Positions 26,061-26,860 of a stretch of 26,860 bases of DNA are shown in pieces (position 1 is the first letter of the stretch; each line of letters opens with the position of its first letter). The notes under the pieces were generated by a model. It was not told the DNA's origin, did no database searches, and saw only the letters and a list, made by a program, of their open reading frames with translations. The stretch spans positions 1 through 26,860 of the forward strand of contig JAUSMR010000089.1 of the NCBI GenBank assembly GCA_030645955.1. Reading direction: 5' to 3'. Both the position numbers and the translations under genes were made by a program. The stretch comes from Gallionella sp. GTDB taxonomy: Bacteria > Pseudomonadota > Gammaproteobacteria > Burkholderiales > Gallionellaceae.

Positions 26061-26361
26061 GGTCGCGATTAAACCACATCGCCCATGCAATGACAAAGCT
26101 GTGTCTGAATTACACCACGACGAATAGTCACCGGAAATGAAAAAATCGCTCCTTGCACGAGTGATAGGAATTCAACCCGGATTGTCCGTTAGCACCAATA
26201 TCCCCTCCCCTTGGCAGGGGGAAGGAACAGTTTGTATCTAATGATTTATTCGGGTTCAATAATATAAAAGACCAACCTTCCGGTTGGTCTTTTATTACCC
26301 GCCAAACCACGTTTACAAAGAGCGTGAACCCATCCGAAGAATCCTGGAAATTTAGCGCAAT
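26061..26361. other. 301-bp intergenic region between nadK and the chemotaxis receptor gene
   Basis: It contains the nadK leader, a small G/C-rich hairpin repeat (about 26202-26224, CCCCT-TGGC-AGGGG) of a kind common between genes, and the terminator at 26264-26295. The short frames here show no family features. A CTGT-N8-TACA sequence near 26090 resembles, but does not match, a LexA box. Confidence 0.5.
26264..26295 (-). terminator. Rho-independent terminator of the chemotaxis receptor gene
   Basis: A perfect stem AAAAGACCAACC (26266-26277) with loop TTCC and the complementary arm 26282-26293 extends by two more A-T pairs. Its A/T flanks give a U-run in either direction. It lies about 70 bp after the receptor stop codon, the only gene pointing at it. 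Confidence 0.9.
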
Positions 26362-26860
26362 CTAAAATTCTTTCCAGTCGCCATCCTTGTCTTCTTTGGC
26401 TTTGGCGAGTTTGCGTGCGCTCCTGGCTGGCGCAGTCGCAGCGCGATGCGTGTAGGCGGGTCTGGCGGCAGGTTGGGCAGTGGATTTAGCTGCAAATTTC
26501 AGCGCGCCTTCTTTACCACCCACCACTTTGAACATGCCCACCGCCACATACAGGGCATTGGCCTGTTCCTGCATCGCTTCGGCTGCGGCCGCGGCTTCTT
26601 CCACCAGCGCGGCGTTCTGCTGGGTTACTTCGTCCATCTGGATGATCGCCTGGTTCACCTGTTCGATGCCCGCGCTCTGTTCGTTGGAGGCGGCGGCAAT
26701 CTCGGCCATGATGTCGGTGACGCGTTTCACCGCCTGGACGATTTCGCTCATCGTCGCGCCGGCCTGGTCCACTTGCCTGGAGCCGACCTCCACCTTGTCC
26801 ACCGAGTCGCCGATCAGGGTCTTGATTTCCTTGGCGGCGGCGGCCGAGCGTTGCGCCAGG
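26362..26860 (-). CDS. Methyl-accepting chemotaxis protein, C-terminal part (runs off right edge)
   Basis: The frame is open to the window end, so the sensor, membrane and most signalling parts lie outside. Visible: the end of the signalling coiled coil (LAQRSAAAAKEIKTLI; MAEIAAASNEQSAGIEQVNQ; MDEVTQQNAALVEEAAAAAE) with methylation-helix character. An Ala/Lys-rich flexible tail of about 60 residues follows and ends in DWKEF. The W-x-x-F ending matches the CheR/CheB-docking pentapeptide (NWETF in E. coli Tar/Tsr), so this is probably a receptor that recruits its own adaptation enzymes. The apparent GTG start at 26802 is internal. Confidence 0.93.
   Translation of the reverse strand, partial: LAQRSAAAAKEIKTLIGDSVDKVEVGSRQVDQAGATMSEIVQAVKRVTDIMAEIAAASNEQSAGIEQVNQAIIQMDEVTQQNAALVEEAAAAAEAMQEQANALYVAVGMFKVVGGKEGALKFAAKSTAQPAARPAYTHRAATAPARSARKLAKAKEDKDGDWKEF

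Noticed and set aside
26085..26110. LexA-like box upstream of nadK-recN
   Set aside because: CTGT is followed eight bases later by TACA rather than ACAG, so the match is too poor to call.

Overview
This window looks like a chromosomal segment of a betaproteobacterium, most likely Nitrosomonadales (Gallionella/Sideroxydans-like). That placement is inferred from the gene set (lysC followed by tRNA-Ser and tRNA-Arg, dapB-bamE-recN-nadK, divergent selD/mnmH), the moderately high G+C, and many intergenic REP/MITE-like palindromes. No rRNA, CRISPR array, transposase or phage gene was seen.

Layout. (1) Positions 1-7967, minus strand, form an export-type cluster. Read in transcription order it encodes a GAF-HlyD inner-membrane adaptor, a 715-aa PqqD-like/M50-protease/HlyD chimera, a shortened SecA-like ATPase, a periplasmic HlyD/RND-type adaptor, and the start of a very large surface or secreted protein carrying a LEPR-XLL-like motif and a DUF4347 domain; this last gene runs off the left edge. 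The last four genes are tightly packed (ATGA overlap, 12 bp, 13 bp). Between the first two genes lies a 382-bp gap that ends in the duplicated tail of a second HlyD-like gene. (2) 8106-9641, minus: lysC, tRNA-Ser(GCT), tRNA-Arg(ACG) and a terminator. (3) 9856-12997, plus: recJ and an MgtC/SapB-DUF4010 membrane protein. Both carry the same 34-bp repeat inside the coding sequence, read in different frames. (4) 13152-15798, plus: a DNA-damage cassette with a LexA/UmuD-like self-cleaving regulator, UmuD and UmuC, behind a promoter with two palindromic operators. A 136-bp MITE-like element lies between umuD and umuC. (5) 16047-18156: divergent selD and mnmH (selenophosphate supply and 2-selenouridine tRNA modification). 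(6) 18292-22043, minus: a YgiD-type dioxygenase, then a 964-aa outer-membrane protein joining a gluzincin metallopeptidase, a TolB/PD40 propeller and an Omp85-like barrel. (7) 22286-26060, minus: nadK-recN-bamE-dapB. (8) 26362 to the right edge, minus: the C-terminus of a methyl-accepting chemotaxis protein with a CheR/CheB-docking pentapeptide and its terminator.

The most interesting part is region 1. Every domain is recognisable, but the combination (dedicated short SecA, M50 protease fused to a HlyD arm, extra adaptors, and a giant protein with no ordinary signal peptide) reads as a dedicated secretion route for the giant protein. That function is inferred from gene order and domain content only. 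No outer-membrane channel and no ABC ATPase is encoded within the visible part.
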